Assembly (NCBI GenBank): GCA_002794735.1
Contig: NBAZ01000008.1
Coordinates: 682,001 to 746,000, forward strand
From: Pyrrhoderma lamaoense
Taxonomy: Eukaryota; Basidiomycota; Agaricomycetes; Hymenochaetales; Hymenochaetaceae
Length of the DNA: 64,000 nt
Reading direction: 5' to 3'
Under the pieces are notes generated by a model, which was not told the DNA's origin, searched no databases, and was given only the letters and a program-made list of their open reading frames with translations. Position 1 is the stretch's first letter. Each line of letters opens with the position of its first letter. Below are positions 1-12,910 of this stretch, in pieces. The translations under genes and the position numbers were made by a program.

Positions 1-1175
1 CCGTTGAAATGGGGGCACAAGCAAGGAAATGGGGGGTAGGTAAGTTCTAGATGAGGAAGAAGAAGGAAAAGAAAGAGGCGTGTAATCATTTTTTTTTGCT
101 GTATAATACTGAAGAAGAATACTATGTTTGTAATCTGAATGCAAGCTGGTCTTGAAATCCAACCAAGTTTCGTCCTTCCTTCTGATAGCAGCAGATGAGA
201 TTCAGGTCCAAGAACCCTTTGTACTATTGGCGTAGATTTAGACGTAGGTTAGGTACGATCAAAGGGAAACTCTTTCTATTGAGATATTGTGCATATGCAT
301 TCGCGGAAAGATTTCTCATGGGATGTAAGGGAACAAATAATCAAATAAGTTGGGACATCTATTACCAGGGTTCATGGTTATATATCCGGCGTCTTCACTT
401 ATTCGTCTTGTCCACTCCTGTTTTCCCCTTTTATTTTGCTTAATCATAAGGCACGTCTTATGAACAAGTTTCAGGAATAGGGAGAAATATCTCCCAAGAG
501 AATAGAAGATAGAGTAGATAAAGTGTGGGCAGTATTCACAGGCATTTGGTCGTTCTAGTTGGCCTTCCACAGAAAATTCTAGGGAATGGTTATGTAACCA
601 GGTTCAGGAGGCCTCACAAAAAGGAAATGCACCATTACCTCGCTACACACATTGATCCTATTGTTGCATATACGAAGTCGGACAAAGACCGGAAGCAAAT
701 TTAGACGCGAAGTTGATGATTTCTGACTTCGAGTCAAACTATTTGTTGATTAGTCTCACCCAGAGACATTATGTGTCATTGCTATCCGCCTATCGATCTT
801 GTAGCTTACTCCAAAACCGTCATTGCTAGTCATTCTATTCTCGCCGCACACTTTGTCCTATCCATAAAAAAAGCGTGAGATTCAACGAAAATTCAGTGTA
901 GAACGGAAGGCAATTTGAATTTATGCAACTAATATATTTTTTGTGATGTTGATGATCAGGGCACACGGACTTTAGGTAGAATACAAGGCGATCCCAAACC
1001 GAGTTCAACCTCCTGGGATACTCTATGTAGCCATCTAGGCCTCAGCGTTCTCTCAACCATATCCCCCTTAATTTATAAGTATAAAGAGACTCAGGAGCTT
1101 TGCAAACTTACGCTTGTCCTCCCCGCATTTTTTTCTTTGTAAAGTCCTCAGAGGCTCGCTCTTTAAGTCTGATCC
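1..1175. other. Intergenic, no gene recognised
   Basis: No open frame here has a recognisable domain or a convincing splice pattern. It presumably holds the promoter of the esterase that starts at 1176; a TATA-like stretch (tttataagtataaa) lies near 1073-1086, about 90 bases before that start. Confidence 0.5.
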
Positions 1176-3195
1176 ATGGTTTCCACGTCTCTCTTCCGAT
1201 TCCTGTACTTGCTCGTGCTTTTGCACTCTACTTTTGCAAGTCCTGTATCCTCACATAATGTTGTTGCACGAGCTGGTACGCCTCCGATCATCACCGGACT
1301 ACTATGTTTACTCTTTGGGAGATGTGTTGACACCTACAAACCAGGATCTGTTGTGAATATCTCGACTGCTGTAGGTTCTGCTACTGGTGTTGTAGACTCC
1401 AGTGCTGTCCGCTTTCCTGTTAAGTATGCATCCGCAGACCGCTGGCAGCCTTCAGTGATGTCTTCTAGCTGGATACTTCCGTAAGTTCATTCATTTATTT
1501 TTTTCGTTTCCATCTTTCTCTTGCGTCGTCCTCGGTTGGCAAGATACAGAAAGAAGTGTTTCTTGAATCATAATAGAGATTTACTGACCTCTTTTCTCTT
1601 TGGAATTCGTATTTTTATTGTCTTTCAGGGACAACTCCACAGACCCTACTGCTATGCCACTGGCATGTCCGCAGCCAGCAAGCTCCGAGAATAGTGCTGC
1701 AACAAGTGAGGATTGTCTCTCAATGGTTCTTTATGTCCCGACAACCGCAGCTTCAACAAAGTTCTCAACGATGGTTTGGTAAGTATCCTGTTTTTAACTT
1801 ATTGTCGTGCCGCCGGCCGTGATCTATGATCGATCGGTTAACAAACCTTTAACATACTGGGAGAAAATATTGACGCGACTTGACCTCACCCCCTAGGATA
1901 CATGGAGGGTCCTTTATCGTTGGTTCAGCCTCGGGCCCTGGCCTCGATGGAGCAAAGCTTGCTTCGGCAACAGGCTCTATTGTTGCTGTTGTACAGTACC
2001 GTTTGGGGGCCTTTGGATTCCTTGATCCTCATGGCGAGAGCAATCTTGCTGTCAAGGATATGATCAATGCTCTTCAATTCTTGCAGCAAGTCTTGCCATC
2101 GTTTGGTGGAGACAGTAACGAGATTACTATTGCTGGTCAAAGTAGTGGTGCAACAATGGTTCGCGCCCTCCTTGCTGCTCCCTCAGCATCTGGTCTTTTT
2201 AATAGAGCGAGCCTGCACTCTGACCCAATGGTAAATAATTTGATCCTTAAAACACAATTATCTAGTTGATTGACAATCCATAGAACTACGGATTCCTTTC
2301 GACAAGTACATTTGAGACGCTTAACAATAATCTTATTGAGAGACTAGGCTGTGATGCTTCCGACTCTGGCTGTCTTGATTCTATCTCGACTGATAATCTA
2401 ACGGATATTTCATTTGCACTATTCCAAGATGCTGCAAACTTAGATGCGTCTGCAGGGGCTTTTATGCCTATGAGGCCTGTTACCGATGGTACACTCATCA
2501 CTTCTCCCCTTGACTTGACTGCTACTTTCCCGAAGCAATCTAAAACTATCATGGTTTCAACTGTCAAGAACGAAGCTGGTCCAACAATATACGGTAATTT
2601 CAATTCATCCATGTCTGAGCAAACGTATGAGCAAGCTGTGGTTGCAACGTTTGGAGATGCTCGATCTGCTGTCATTATGAACTCTTCTTTCTATACGGCT
2701 GCTGCAGTCGGCTTCGCAGATGCGTCCTCTGCTGCAGTAGATGCACGTACACAACTTGAATTACTAGGTACTGATCAAGTATGGCGGTGCCCCAGCTGGT
2801 CTTTTGCTCGAGAATTCGCCTCCGCAGGAGGGACAGTTTACGTTGGTGAATACATTCGAGGTGTCACATACCCGTCTAACGCCGACATCGCGTTCTGTGC
2901 TCAAGGTGGGACTCACGTTTGTCATGAGGATGACATTGAAATCGTCTTCGGAACTGGAAGCAACCCGAGTAGTGATGCCCGTGCTCTCACAACGCAGATC
3001 CAGAAACGTTACAAATCTTTCTTAGCAGGTGGAACTCCCAATGCACAAGATCTCGAAGTCTGGACAACGGTTTCGGGTAATACAACGAACGCAATTGCTC
3101 TGGGAGCAAATGGCGGAAAAATTGCTGTCGGTGGCTGTGATCCAAGCTTCTGGGGCTCAGCTGTCGAGTATGACTATCAGGTATTCGGCATCTGA
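1176..3195 (+). CDS. Secreted type-B carboxylesterase/lipase
   Basis: Exons 1176-1480, 1629-1778, 1897-2230 and 2284-3195 join in phase to give 566 residues. The N-terminus has a hydrophobic signal peptide (FRFLYLLVLLHSTFAS), so the protein is probably secreted. The oxyanion-hole motif WIHGGSF sits at the exon 2/3 join, and the nucleophile elbow is GQSSGA, a variant of the usual GESAG. Near the C-terminus GTHVCHEDDIEIVFG supplies the catalytic His region seen in the Candida rugosa lipase and cholinesterase-like family. The length is normal for fungal type-B esterases. It hydrolyses carboxylic esters; the natural substrate cannot be told from sequence. No breaks were seen. Confidence 0.9.
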
Positions 3196-4747
3196 AAATA
3201 GCTTGAATAGTACAACTCCAGCTCTTCTTCCTTTTTCTCTCTCCTTCTACTCCCCTTTTCAAGTGTTTCAGCCCTATCTTAATCGCCCAGGTTATCTCTT
3301 ATTCTCTATTCTTCGGGTTATTGCTTACCGGAAATACCGGGTTCATGCTTCTTATTTATTTGCTTTCCCATCGAAGGACAAAAACATCGATTGAACGGAT
3401 GTTCTTCTCGAGGCCATGAATTCTCTAATTCTTAATAAACCTTTCTGTTATTCTTCGACCTGCACTTCTATTTATATCCATTATTTGAAAATCGATCCTC
3501 ACCCCACACCTCCTTCTGCCGGCACAATAACTCGCTTCCAAAATTTAATTTACAATCACGATTTAGCCTAGGGCTACTTTAGTTCTGACTCTTCTTTAAC
3601 CCAACGAGTTTATCCTCCAGTGTTTCCTTTCATCCATAAACATATTTCGTTGTTTTTACTAACTTGTAACGCCAGAAATTTCTTCTTCTTTCCATCGCTA
3701 TGACTTTGCACTGTTATATTTCTTTCTCTTTAACTCTCTTTTTTCTCGGGTTTTCACATCTCATGCGACGTTGTACTTGGCCTTTTATAACGACTTTTCT
3801 TCTTGTATCCATGACGTCCCTTTCTTTTCTCGGGCTAATTACAGCTAGATGTACTCACAAAAAATTTCAGAGCTTCGATTCATTTGTTCATTCCCTTTTC
3901 TTTTCAATATATACTAAGTGACGCTTCTGGATCTCTACCATGATCCTATCTTCTTTTTCTTATGCCTTTATTTGCTGTTGTTTCATTCATCCAAGTACAT
4001 GTATCAACTAGCACGATAATTCTTTTATATACACTTGATCACGGCATCTGTTGGATAATAATAAGAAAACAGGCCCATTAGTTGCCTTACCATCTACCTG
4101 TCTTGTTCTTTCTCTTTAGCTACTTCTTACATCTCCTATTGTTTTCGTCTTGGATACGTTTTTATGAACTGTTCACGACACGCTGACTACGTGTATTTGA
4201 CTATTTGTAGCGTAACATGTTATTTTTGGTAAAGCCGAAGGAAAAAAATAAAATAAAAGGTTTGAAATTTTTTCGATCTAGCTTATATTGAAGAAAGACT
4301 ATAATTGAAAGTCTCGGATTCATTAGTAGTCAATATATCTAATTTCCTTTAAATTATATGATGATAAAAGATAGGAGTTGGTTTGACTACTTCAGCCGAC
4401 AAAAACCGTATATTTATAGACCAAATACGAACAAATAATAAGCAACACCACTTAGTAATCATAGTACCCAAATCAGGAAAACATCGTATATGCGTACATC
4501 CAAGATACTCCGTAAATTAAACACAGTGGTATAGTAAGATGAGTAAACCGAATTCAAAAACAAAGGCAGATAAAGAGGAAGGAAGGAGTTTGAAAAGGGA
4601 AGTCCTTGGTTGTTTTGTTATCAGTGGGTTGTGATGCACATTCAATATACATGATAGTAATAATAGTACAGGGCAAGGCAGGACAGGAAACTCCTGAAAA
4701 AACACGAGGAAGAAGGGAGGGGGAGAGAAGTAAAGAACTCAATTTTC
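3196..4747. other. Intergenic, pyrimidine-rich, no gene
   Basis: T- and C-rich sequence between two genes that converge here (esterase plus strand, white collar-2 minus strand). It should hold both 3' UTRs. Short open frames (for example 3700-3921) look like shadows of the pyrimidine bias. Nothing else is seen. Confidence 0.5.
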
Positions 4748-7268
4748 TTAATATTGAGTATCACCGTATCTCTGTGACTGATTCTGGCCATTATTTCCGT
4801 GCACTTGTGTCCATGCAGTCGGATCAAAAGACTTATAAACGTCATATGGCACAGATACGTGCTGTTGTTGTCCAAGATGTCCCTGTTGCCCCTGACCCAC
4901 TTGGTCTTTTTGTTCTTGTAGTTGTTGTTGATGTTGTTGCTGCATTTGCTCTTGCTCAAGGGACGGGTGAGTAATTTGAGTGTGAGAGTGTGAGTGTGGG
5001 TGTATGGGTGTGTAACCATCGGGGACTTGCATTGGGGCAGATATGGGCATTGGAGGAAGGGGAGTATGGCGCATTGTGTGTTCTTGAGCTTGGGCTTGTG
5101 TGTAGGTGCCCTGGGATCGTGTATCCGGTCCGAACGAAAGTCCTTGTCCGTGCATGTAACCCCCTGTATTCCTGCCATCATTACTGTTATACCCATGTAC
5201 ATGCACATGGTCCATTGCATAATTTATATTATCTATATTAGCTGTCGTGGCATGGGTAAGATGCGTCGGCGATGGACTCGGCATAAGGTGTTGTTGTTGT
5301 GTATTAAGATGTTGAGTACGAATATAAAGGTGAGGGTGTGAATGTGAACTTTGTTGGTTTTGTTGTTGTTGTTGACTTTGGATATGATTATTGTAAGCCC
5401 CTTGATCTTGCCCTTGAGATATACTTTGACCCTGATATCCTTGGGTCTGAGTCTGAATCTTGGATGAGAAGCCAATATTATGTGCCTGGCCAGACGGTGC
5501 TCCAGATGACGAGCTGTAAGAATTAACGGAAGGCTCTGGCGGCAATATAGGAGTCACTGAAAGGGCAGAGTGTACCATTGGTGCCCTGTGATTCGAACTC
5601 GACTTCATAGCGCTTGATGAAGGATTAGGGGAACTCTCCCCTTCGCTATTTGCCAATGGGTTATTCACACCACCTGCAGCTCCACTTCCGCCTAAGGGTT
5701 CCTCATTATCTTTCTTCGAACGCTTTGCCCATCTTAAGCCACAGGCATTACACAGCGTCTTCGGACCTTTAGGGCCCTTTCTCCACTCTGGACTGTCTGT
5801 CCGTCCACAAATAGTACACACATACTGAGGTTGATTTGGTCCGGAATTATGTCCCTTTTTTATCTAAGTAGTAGGTAATAGTATCGTTGAGTATTAGATC
5901 TACGCTCCCCCGGATTGGATTTGCCCAGAAATTTAATTTTGATACATACTTTCTTCCGTTTCCCGCCTTCATCTAACTCCTCTTCATCCTTCCCACCTAC
6001 CCTAGCGCCAAGTCCAGAAGCAGACAGAGAACCTTCAAATGCATGATTTATCGGGCTTGAGAGCCCCTGCCCCCTCTCCGATAGACTCGAATAAGGGTAG
6101 TTTTGTATCTGAGCAGATGAGGAGGATGAATTGGTAGTAGGGGATTGATCACTGCGATTTACATTGGTCCTTGAGATTTCGGATATTGGACTTGTGTAGT
6201 TCGAGTTGTAAATTGAAGGGCTGTTCAAAGACTGGATGGTGCCCCGAACGCGTATGTCTCTTTGCTGTTGCTCAAACTTCAGCAAGTCCCTCCGTTGTGT
6301 CAGCCGTTCGTTCTCTAGCTTAAGCTCAAGGAAAGTGTTCAGACTGTATATCAGATACCAGTCACGTTTATATTTCAGCCACTGTCCAAGTTATTAAAGG
6401 GGTATTCTCGAACTTACATTGCCATGTTTCTGCTTGGGTATGGTTTTGCCATGAAGCAAAAAAACCTAGGATCTTCATTATTATCACTGCCTCTCAACTG
6501 AGCATACTTCTCTAGTGTCTCCGACCCGAAGAGCAGGTTCCCTCTGACTTCAAATAATAGCTCTTTTTGAGTTTGACTGCGACCCTGATCTTGGTTAATC
6601 ATTTGTGAATCACCCCCTTGTGGTAACTCCGGATTTCCTACAGGTCCAGAAATGGAAGGGGATGAAGACGCTAATGAATTCGTCGATGTTGGTTTACACT
6701 TGAATCGTGTGTATGATGTAAAAGGCTCGAGTTTAGAGGCAGTCAGCTCGAAACGTTCTTGAAACCTAGTCCTGTCATCGTCTATCCTTACATATAGATT
6801 GAACCATTTCCAGCTGGACTTTAGCAACCACTCTTATTCATAGAGAGCTAATTCCAACACTACGTACCATTGATAAGAGTTAATACGCTGCTCTCCGATA
6901 ACTCTTCTACATCCCATCCGAGTAACTCTCTAACACTTGCGTTGACATACTGAATACGAGCATCAAGATCAAGTATGAGGATGAGGGTATCGGGTAATTC
7001 AGAAATGATGATATCTGTCCATTTCTTCCTTCTGGATTTATTTCAAGCATGATTTAGGACGACCCATCAAACCAGATAGTTGGTTTATTTTATCATTTAA
7101 GGTATGATAAAATAGATCCCCGCGGAAGATTAATCATCAACATACGAGACACGTGAAAACAGGGAAAGATATTAAAAAAAGGCGTTACCTCGTGAACTCG
7201 AAGTGATTTTTAGACTGCTGTTGTTGGGAAGTGGGCGTCAATGAGGATGGAGAAGGCTGATAAGCCAT
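4748..7268 (-). CDS. wc-2: White collar-2 type PAS/GATA transcription factor
   Basis: Exons, 5' to 3' on the minus strand: 7268-7189, 7031-6868, 6781-6418, 6343-5950 and 5824-4748, giving 692 residues. Residues about 30-180 form a PAS domain ([20 protein letters not shown], then [13 protein letters not shown]). A GATA finger with spacing C-x2-C-x18-C-x2-C starts at Cys337 ([12 protein letters not shown], then LCNACGLRW) immediately after an intron. The C-terminal 300 residues are rich in Gln, His and Ser. In Neurospora and basidiomycetes this protein pairs with the flavin photoreceptor WC-1 and drives blue-light transcription in the nucleus. The PAS domain here lacks a LOV-type cysteine motif, as expected for the WC-2 partner. 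Its upstream region is shared divergently with the hydrolase at 8127. Confidence 0.93.
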
Positions 7269-8126
7269 AAAGAGGTGATGTTGAGTTTTCTTGAGTGAGA
7301 AGATGAGAGAGAAAAGTGAAGAGAGAGGGGTGAGTGGAGATTAGAGCAGGAAACGAATAGTACCCGTTTTGTCAATGGCAGAACATTAAATTGATAGCCA
7401 AATTGAGCTAGAGAGATACGGTAAGATAGAGTGGTCAGGCTCCATCATACTCCCTAAAGATCAGAAATGGCAAATGGATTGATGATTTGATACATGCAGC
7501 AAATTAATTTTACCATCTACACCGATACAATCTCTTGATGCTGATGTCTGCATTCCTTTAAGCGCGCCACCCGGCAAGATCGAAGCGTATTACCCCACTT
7601 CGCATACGAGCACAGTCAGATAATATTACATGTATTCATATTATATACCGGTTTCATGAGCATGTAAAACTACTTCTTCTCCTGCATCTTTCACGGAGTA
7701 GTCGTCGTTACATACCCAATTTGATTTTTGAGAACACCTTGCTGCGTCGATAGAAACGGGGTATTCTTAATAGCCAGCTATCTATCGAAATGCTAATCAT
7801 CTAGTACCTTAGGTCCCCGGGCTTGGGGCCAACTGATTGAGCTGAGCTGAGGTAAATTTCTTCAGACTTCTCACACCGAAATGCAGAGTCGAGATGCTCA
7901 GAGAATAGTTTTGCAAGTCAATAACCCACTTATGCGTAATGCGTCGCACTTAAGCGCTAGCCGCATACTAGAAGCTAGCGATCTCGGAATCGGAGTATAG
8001 CATTCTCAGCCCTATAATTGAACCAGAAACCTTACAAAACTGGGTTCATCATCTTTTTTCTTTCTTATTTACATGTAAATTCACCGAGAGTCCCCATCTC
8101 ATCTCTCTTTTCTGCTGGCATCCACT
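7269..8126. promoter_or_regulatory. Divergent intergenic region between wc-2 and hydrolase
   Basis: About 860 bases separating two divergent start codons, so it must contain both promoters. It is purine-rich next to wc-2. I see no gene and no defined operator; an individual light-response element cannot be assigned by eye. Confidence 0.45.
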
Positions 8127-10004
8127 ATGTCAATGTTTGAGTCGACTTCCAGCCAGACAATGCATACTAGTGACGATTCTCAAGTAGATCCTTATCCCGG
8201 CTTTGAGACGGCTTATACAAACTGTTCATCTGGTGCACGAGTGTTTTCTTACCGTAGGGATGGAAAACTAGCAAGGACGGACGACAGTCTTCCAGTACTT
8301 GTTCTCTTGCATGGCTATCCACAGAATTCTCTCATGTACAAGAACTTTATCGACGAGATTCCTAGGAAATGGCGTCTTCTCATACCTGACTTGCCTGGGT
8401 ACGTGTTTAATTCTATAGCTCCCAGCATTCATCTAACTTGTTCGTTGTTCTCACTCTCTTATAGGTACGGGAAGAGCACGAAACCGGTTTCTCCTGATTC
8501 ATATGCACATTCAAAGCGTGCGTGGGGGGAAGACATTCTTGAAGTTGTAGACGCACTCTTTCCGTCCTGCCGGGCTAAACATACAAACATCATTGTCCTC
8601 GGCCACGATCGGGGAGCGCGTCTTGCTTATCGTTTGGCACTAGACGCACCTGAACGGGTATGCGGTGCGGTTATACTAGATATAGTTCCGACGGTGTATG
8701 TATGGGATGCTATGCGAGTCGAGCGTGGGCATACTGAGACGAAGAAATCTCATCATTGGGTACGTTAAGTGAATACTATGCATAATTCATATTACAGCCC
8801 CCCGCCTCCTCTGCTTCCCTTTTCTTTGCTCTCGGGGCTTTAGAAGAGAAGCGATCTCCTTATACAGATGCAACTTGCAAATTGTTTCACCATAGTATCG
8901 TAGTGAAGGAATGGATCTTCGTTTTTCTTTGCTAACTTCGTTGCATATTCTTTCCCTTTTTTTCCAATCTATCTATAGATCACCCTCGCTGCACCTCGCC
9001 CACTACCAGAAACTATGATTGCTTCATGTCCAGAGTTTTACTTCAATTTCACGCTTACGGGATGGGCAGGCCGGGATTCAGAACTTCGCGATCCTAAACA
9101 TCCGTTCGTAGTAGAGTCTATTTCGCCTTACCTAGACACAGATACGGAACGCGCTCATGCGCGCATAGCCGCTGTATGCGAGGACGTAAGTTCGTTTAAT
9201 TTCCGTCCTCCCTTCTCCATTTTTCATCTCCATTTCCTTATTTATCTCAAGAGTTGATCATTGGAAGCTTATTGACTATTATGCTACTTTTATGCTACCT
9301 ACGGGGCTGATCATCAACCATTTCTCTTCCTTCTAATATTGAATTCTCCTGGTTTCTTTCAAAAAGTACCGTGCTGGAGCTACACACGATGTCGAACATG
9401 ACTTGGCCGCGGGAATCAATCCTTTCTTCACCTCGCTCAGTCTCCTGCTCTTCCACCGTTTGCTATTGGTGGTGGTGGTAATGGTGGTGGTACAACGATA
9501 GCAATAAGCGAGAGTAGCATATCCTCATCTTCTTTCCCCTCGCCCTCCGCATCTGCTTCCGTCTCTCCTTCACCTTCATCATGTTCCTCACCGACATCGT
9601 TCATCTTTCCACCGAGCTCTACATCTCCCCGACACCAACCCGAACTTAGCATCTCACCGACCCTCACCATCATCATACCATCATCCCCACCACCATCATC
9701 AACATCACAATCAACCAGGTCAGTATCAAAGTCATCCAACAACAACAACAACAACGGGCTACACACAGGGTTTGCTATCCCCGTACGTTCACCCCCACCA
9801 TTCGGTAACACACCTCTCCTCATTCTTTCCTCGCATCACCTACGTGCCCGATTCGACGTAGATGCTATATGGAAATCGCTTGGTTCTAGTTCCAAGTCTA
9901 CGTCTACGTCTCGGAAGTTGAATACTGCCTCGTCCGCGAATTGGGGGATAAATAACAGTAACAGTAATAATAATAATAATAATACTTATGGTAGCGGTGG
10001 GTAG
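8127..10004 (+). CDS. Alpha/beta hydrolase, haloacetate dehalogenase/epoxide hydrolase type, interrupted
   Basis: Clear exons 8127-8398, 8465-8759 and 8979-9185 give HGYPQNSLMYKNF, the PDLPGYGKST oxyanion/strand region, and the nucleophile elbow GHDRGARLAYRLA (Asp in place of Ser, as in dehalogenases and epoxide hydrolases). The fourth exon from 9367 continues the family motif YRAGATHDVEHD. It then runs out of frame after about 40 codons, while the other frame (from 9441) carries a Ser/Pro/Gly/Asn-rich stretch followed by the conserved C-terminal segment SSHHLRARFDVDAIWKSL, ending at 10004. One missing base near 9400-9440 would join them. The roughly 120-residue low-complexity stretch is unusual for this family. 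Either an indel, an unusual intron or a decaying gene explains it. The substrate is unknown. Confidence 0.7.
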
Positions 10005-10157
10005 TGATAGTTACAGAGTTACGCAGTTGGGGATGACCGGACAGGACATTTCTTGGTTCAGGAAGCTCAGTGGGAGGTTGGCGGACGGGTAAGAGTTTGG
10101 TTGAATAATTTGGAACGTGGCTTGAGGGCGAAAGGCATGTAGTGCTTCATAGCTATC

Positions 10158-10188
<31 letters not shown>

Positions 10189-11290
10189 GTCTATCTGTCT
10201 GTCTGCTTTTGCTTCCGTTGTAGAACTTGTTCGTGTTCTTGTACTTTGTACTTCTTTAGTACACGTACACGAACTCTCTAAGATATGCATACGTCTTTGT
10301 TGAAATGGATTTTTTTTTTCCTTTTTTCTGAAACTTAATTTACTTGATTAACATATTTCTTCCCTCACTTTTTTTACGCGTCCCCTGTTTCTTTCTTTTG
10401 GGATTCAGTATGTTATATAGTCTAATAAGATATCTTTTAATTGATGGTTCTTCAAATCTCAAATCTAAAGACGAGTTGAGTAATGAAAATAAAGAAGACG
10501 AGAGATGGTTTCATTAAAGTAGGTTTCTTCTACTCAAAGAGTTACACTAAACACGATATCGTTCCAACCTAGCCTTCCCTTTACTTAACAAATAACAACC
10601 CGTCAGACAAACGGGAATGCCAATGAGATTTCGTAGGGTAAAAAAATTTAGTTCTGTTTGTTCGTTTTATTTTTGTTAACGAAGAAATTTCCTGTATACA
10701 ATAAAAACCCCAGAAACAGAGATGGAGATAGAGATAAAAGAAAAAACAGTGGAGAAAATTTTTGAATAATAAAGAAAAAAACTGCGGGGAAGAGACACCA
10801 TTCTATATCAAGAGTTATCACAGAAACAGATACAAAGAAAGATACTGCAAAGGAGGATGGAAAGAGTAGGCGGAGAAAATAGTCCTTTCGTGTTACGTCA
10901 GAATGAAGGAGAGGAGGGCAATGGAGAGATGAATGTACTTCGTTTAGATGTTTTAGAAAGGTAAAAAAAATTGTGAAAAAAATTAGAGGTTCGTTTGTGA
11001 ACTTTGTCTCGGTCGTTTGGTAATTTATTCTATGCTGGAGGGTATAGAAAAAAAAAGAAGAATAATAACGAAATATGAACAGAGAAGGTACAAAAAAAAA
11101 GGATAAGTTATAAAACGAGCGCGCGCGCTTGTGTGTGGATAGTAGTAGGACTTTGAGTTTCCTCTCTTTTGTGTCCAATGCACATCATTCTATACTAGAA
11201 TTTGCGTGTGTAGAAAAATGTATCCCAGATAACTTTTGCATCAAGAGGCCGAGATATGCGCAATAGGTGTTACGCGGTAAAGTGGGAGGA
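10005..11290. other. Intergenic, A-rich and microsatellite-bearing
   Basis: 3' flank of two convergent genes. It contains the TCTG microsatellite, long A-rich runs, and a short GC alternation (gcgcgcgcgc) near 11120 followed by gtgtgtg. A minus-strand open frame at 10648-11178 is Phe/Ser-rich, without domain or splice support, and I do not call it. Confidence 0.45.
10157..10206. repeat. Tetranucleotide microsatellite (TCTG/TCTA)n
   Basis: About twelve tandem tetramers, mostly TCTG with two TCTA variants, lying in the 3' flank of the alpha/beta hydrolase gene. Confidence 0.9.
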
Positions 11291-12910
11291 TTAGATAACG
11301 CAGTAACCACCGTCGACACGAAGTTCAGTTCCGGTTACAAATTTAGATGCATCACTTGCAAGGAAAACAACAGCTCCTTTCAAGTCTTCTGGGTCACCCA
11401 TCTAGAGTAACAAATAAAAAAAAAAAGTCATAAGTATTTGTCATTTCTTTTTTCAAATAAGCCCAGAATACGCACTCGGCCCATCGGAGTGAGCGCTTCC
11501 CAAGTCCTCTTCAGTTCCTGGTCATGTTCCAAGATCGTCCTTGTAAGCTTGGTGAGCATATACCCAGGACTAAGTGTGTTCACGCGGACACCCTTTTTCG
11601 CCCACTCAACTGCGAGTGATGAGGCCATATGCCTCACAGCCGCCTTAGATGCATTGTACGGCGTCTGCGGTTGCGGTACATTCACAATCTAGATTGTCGA
11701 GGATGAAAAAAAGTCATATGAACATGTCAGTAATCAGTCCAGTATTTTAAAACAGATACGATATGATGGAAAAGATATCATCGGGTTTGTATATTTAAAT
11801 AATTGAAAATAAAGGGGACTGATAGATGGCAAGGGGAAAAAAAGGAAAAACTGCCGTCGGATCCAACCGATAGCCGTTTAAGAATGTAAATAATGAATGG
11901 ACCGGAACTCACCTGAGCAGACATGCTAGCAACTAAAACAATAGATCCTCCCCCATCTGGGATCATACGACGAGCTGCTTCACGAGCAGTGAAGAAAGCT
12001 CCGTGAACGTTGATGTCATACAATCTTTTGATACGGTCGAACGGATAGCTAGTGATGACGAATTAGTTATCACCATTGGTATTAATCAACAGGCAATCAA
12101 CAGGCCAAGAAAAAAAAACACGCACTCAAAGGCTGAATAGTTCTCGACAATACCAGCTGAGGCAACGACAGAGTCGACGCGTCCAAATTCGTCCGTGGCA
12201 ATTTTAAATGCCTTTTGAACTGATACCTCAGAAGAGACATCACATCCCACACCAATAAAATTCAAGGTGCCTTTCTCAGCCAATCCGTTGGCCTCTGTAT
12301 ATGCGAGAGTTAATTGGAGTGAGTTATGAGAAGATCCACAGAATGTTCGATTATGTTCTGAAACTGACCAAACTCTGCTCTAAGCTCTGCAGCAGCATTT
12401 TGAGCTTCCTCTTCTTTAAGATCCACGATAGCAAGTCTAGTACATCCACTAGAGATTGATAGAGTTATGTCAGGAATTGGAGAAAATACTTTTTTTTTGA
12501 AATACCGAGAACGAAAAGGGTGAAACAAATACTTACGACTCCACAAATGCGCGGCAGAATTCATTTCCTAGACCCCGTGCAGCTCCAGTGACAAGAGCAA
12601 CCTTTATTATGAACGCATAGGGATAGTCAACCACGCCAACGAAGATGAGAATTAAAAGTATGGTCAGCCTCTCCAGTCCGAATTGAAATAATCCTGAAAT
12701 GGGACGTACCTTGTCTTGCATGGAAAACGAAGGAAGTGTTGGTCTACCTCTAGTAGATAGACCCACTGTTGAGCTTTGAGCCTGAGTGGCCGTCGCAGTA
12801 CTGTTCATCCTCCTCGATACGGAGAGAATATGCGAGGATGAAGCCACAGCGTGTGAGGAACGCGCGACTCGCGGGATAGTGCCGCGTAGCTGACATGAGA
12901 TAGCGAGCAT
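11291..12910 (-). CDS. Short-chain dehydrogenase, D-arabinitol/mannitol dehydrogenase type
   Basis: Seven exons: 12910-12710, 12601-12537, 12448-12369, 12294-12126, 12048-11913, 11688-11476 and 11401-11291, all in phase, giving 324 residues. Classical SDR motifs are present: the nucleotide-binding TGAARGLG, the GCDV segment, SAGI, the catalytic YNASK, and the C-terminal [13 protein letters not shown]. The overall pattern matches fungal NAD(P)-dependent polyol dehydrogenases (D-arabinitol 2-dehydrogenase, mannitol dehydrogenase, sorbose reductase). About 60 extra N-terminal residues, rich in Arg, Ser and Ala without acids, look like a mitochondrial presequence ([19 protein letters not shown]), which is unusual for cytosolic mannitol dehydrogenases. 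The exact polyol substrate is inference. Confidence 0.9.

Noticed and set aside
9437..9823. Acidic Asp/Gly/Glu-rich minus-strand frame
   Set aside because: It is the antisense of the low-complexity Ser/Pro stretch in the hydrolase gene; composition explains it.
10648..11178. 176-codon open frame on the minus strand
   Set aside because: Composition is dominated by Phe, Ser and Leu from A-rich DNA on the plus strand; no domain, no splice signals and no relation to the neighbours.
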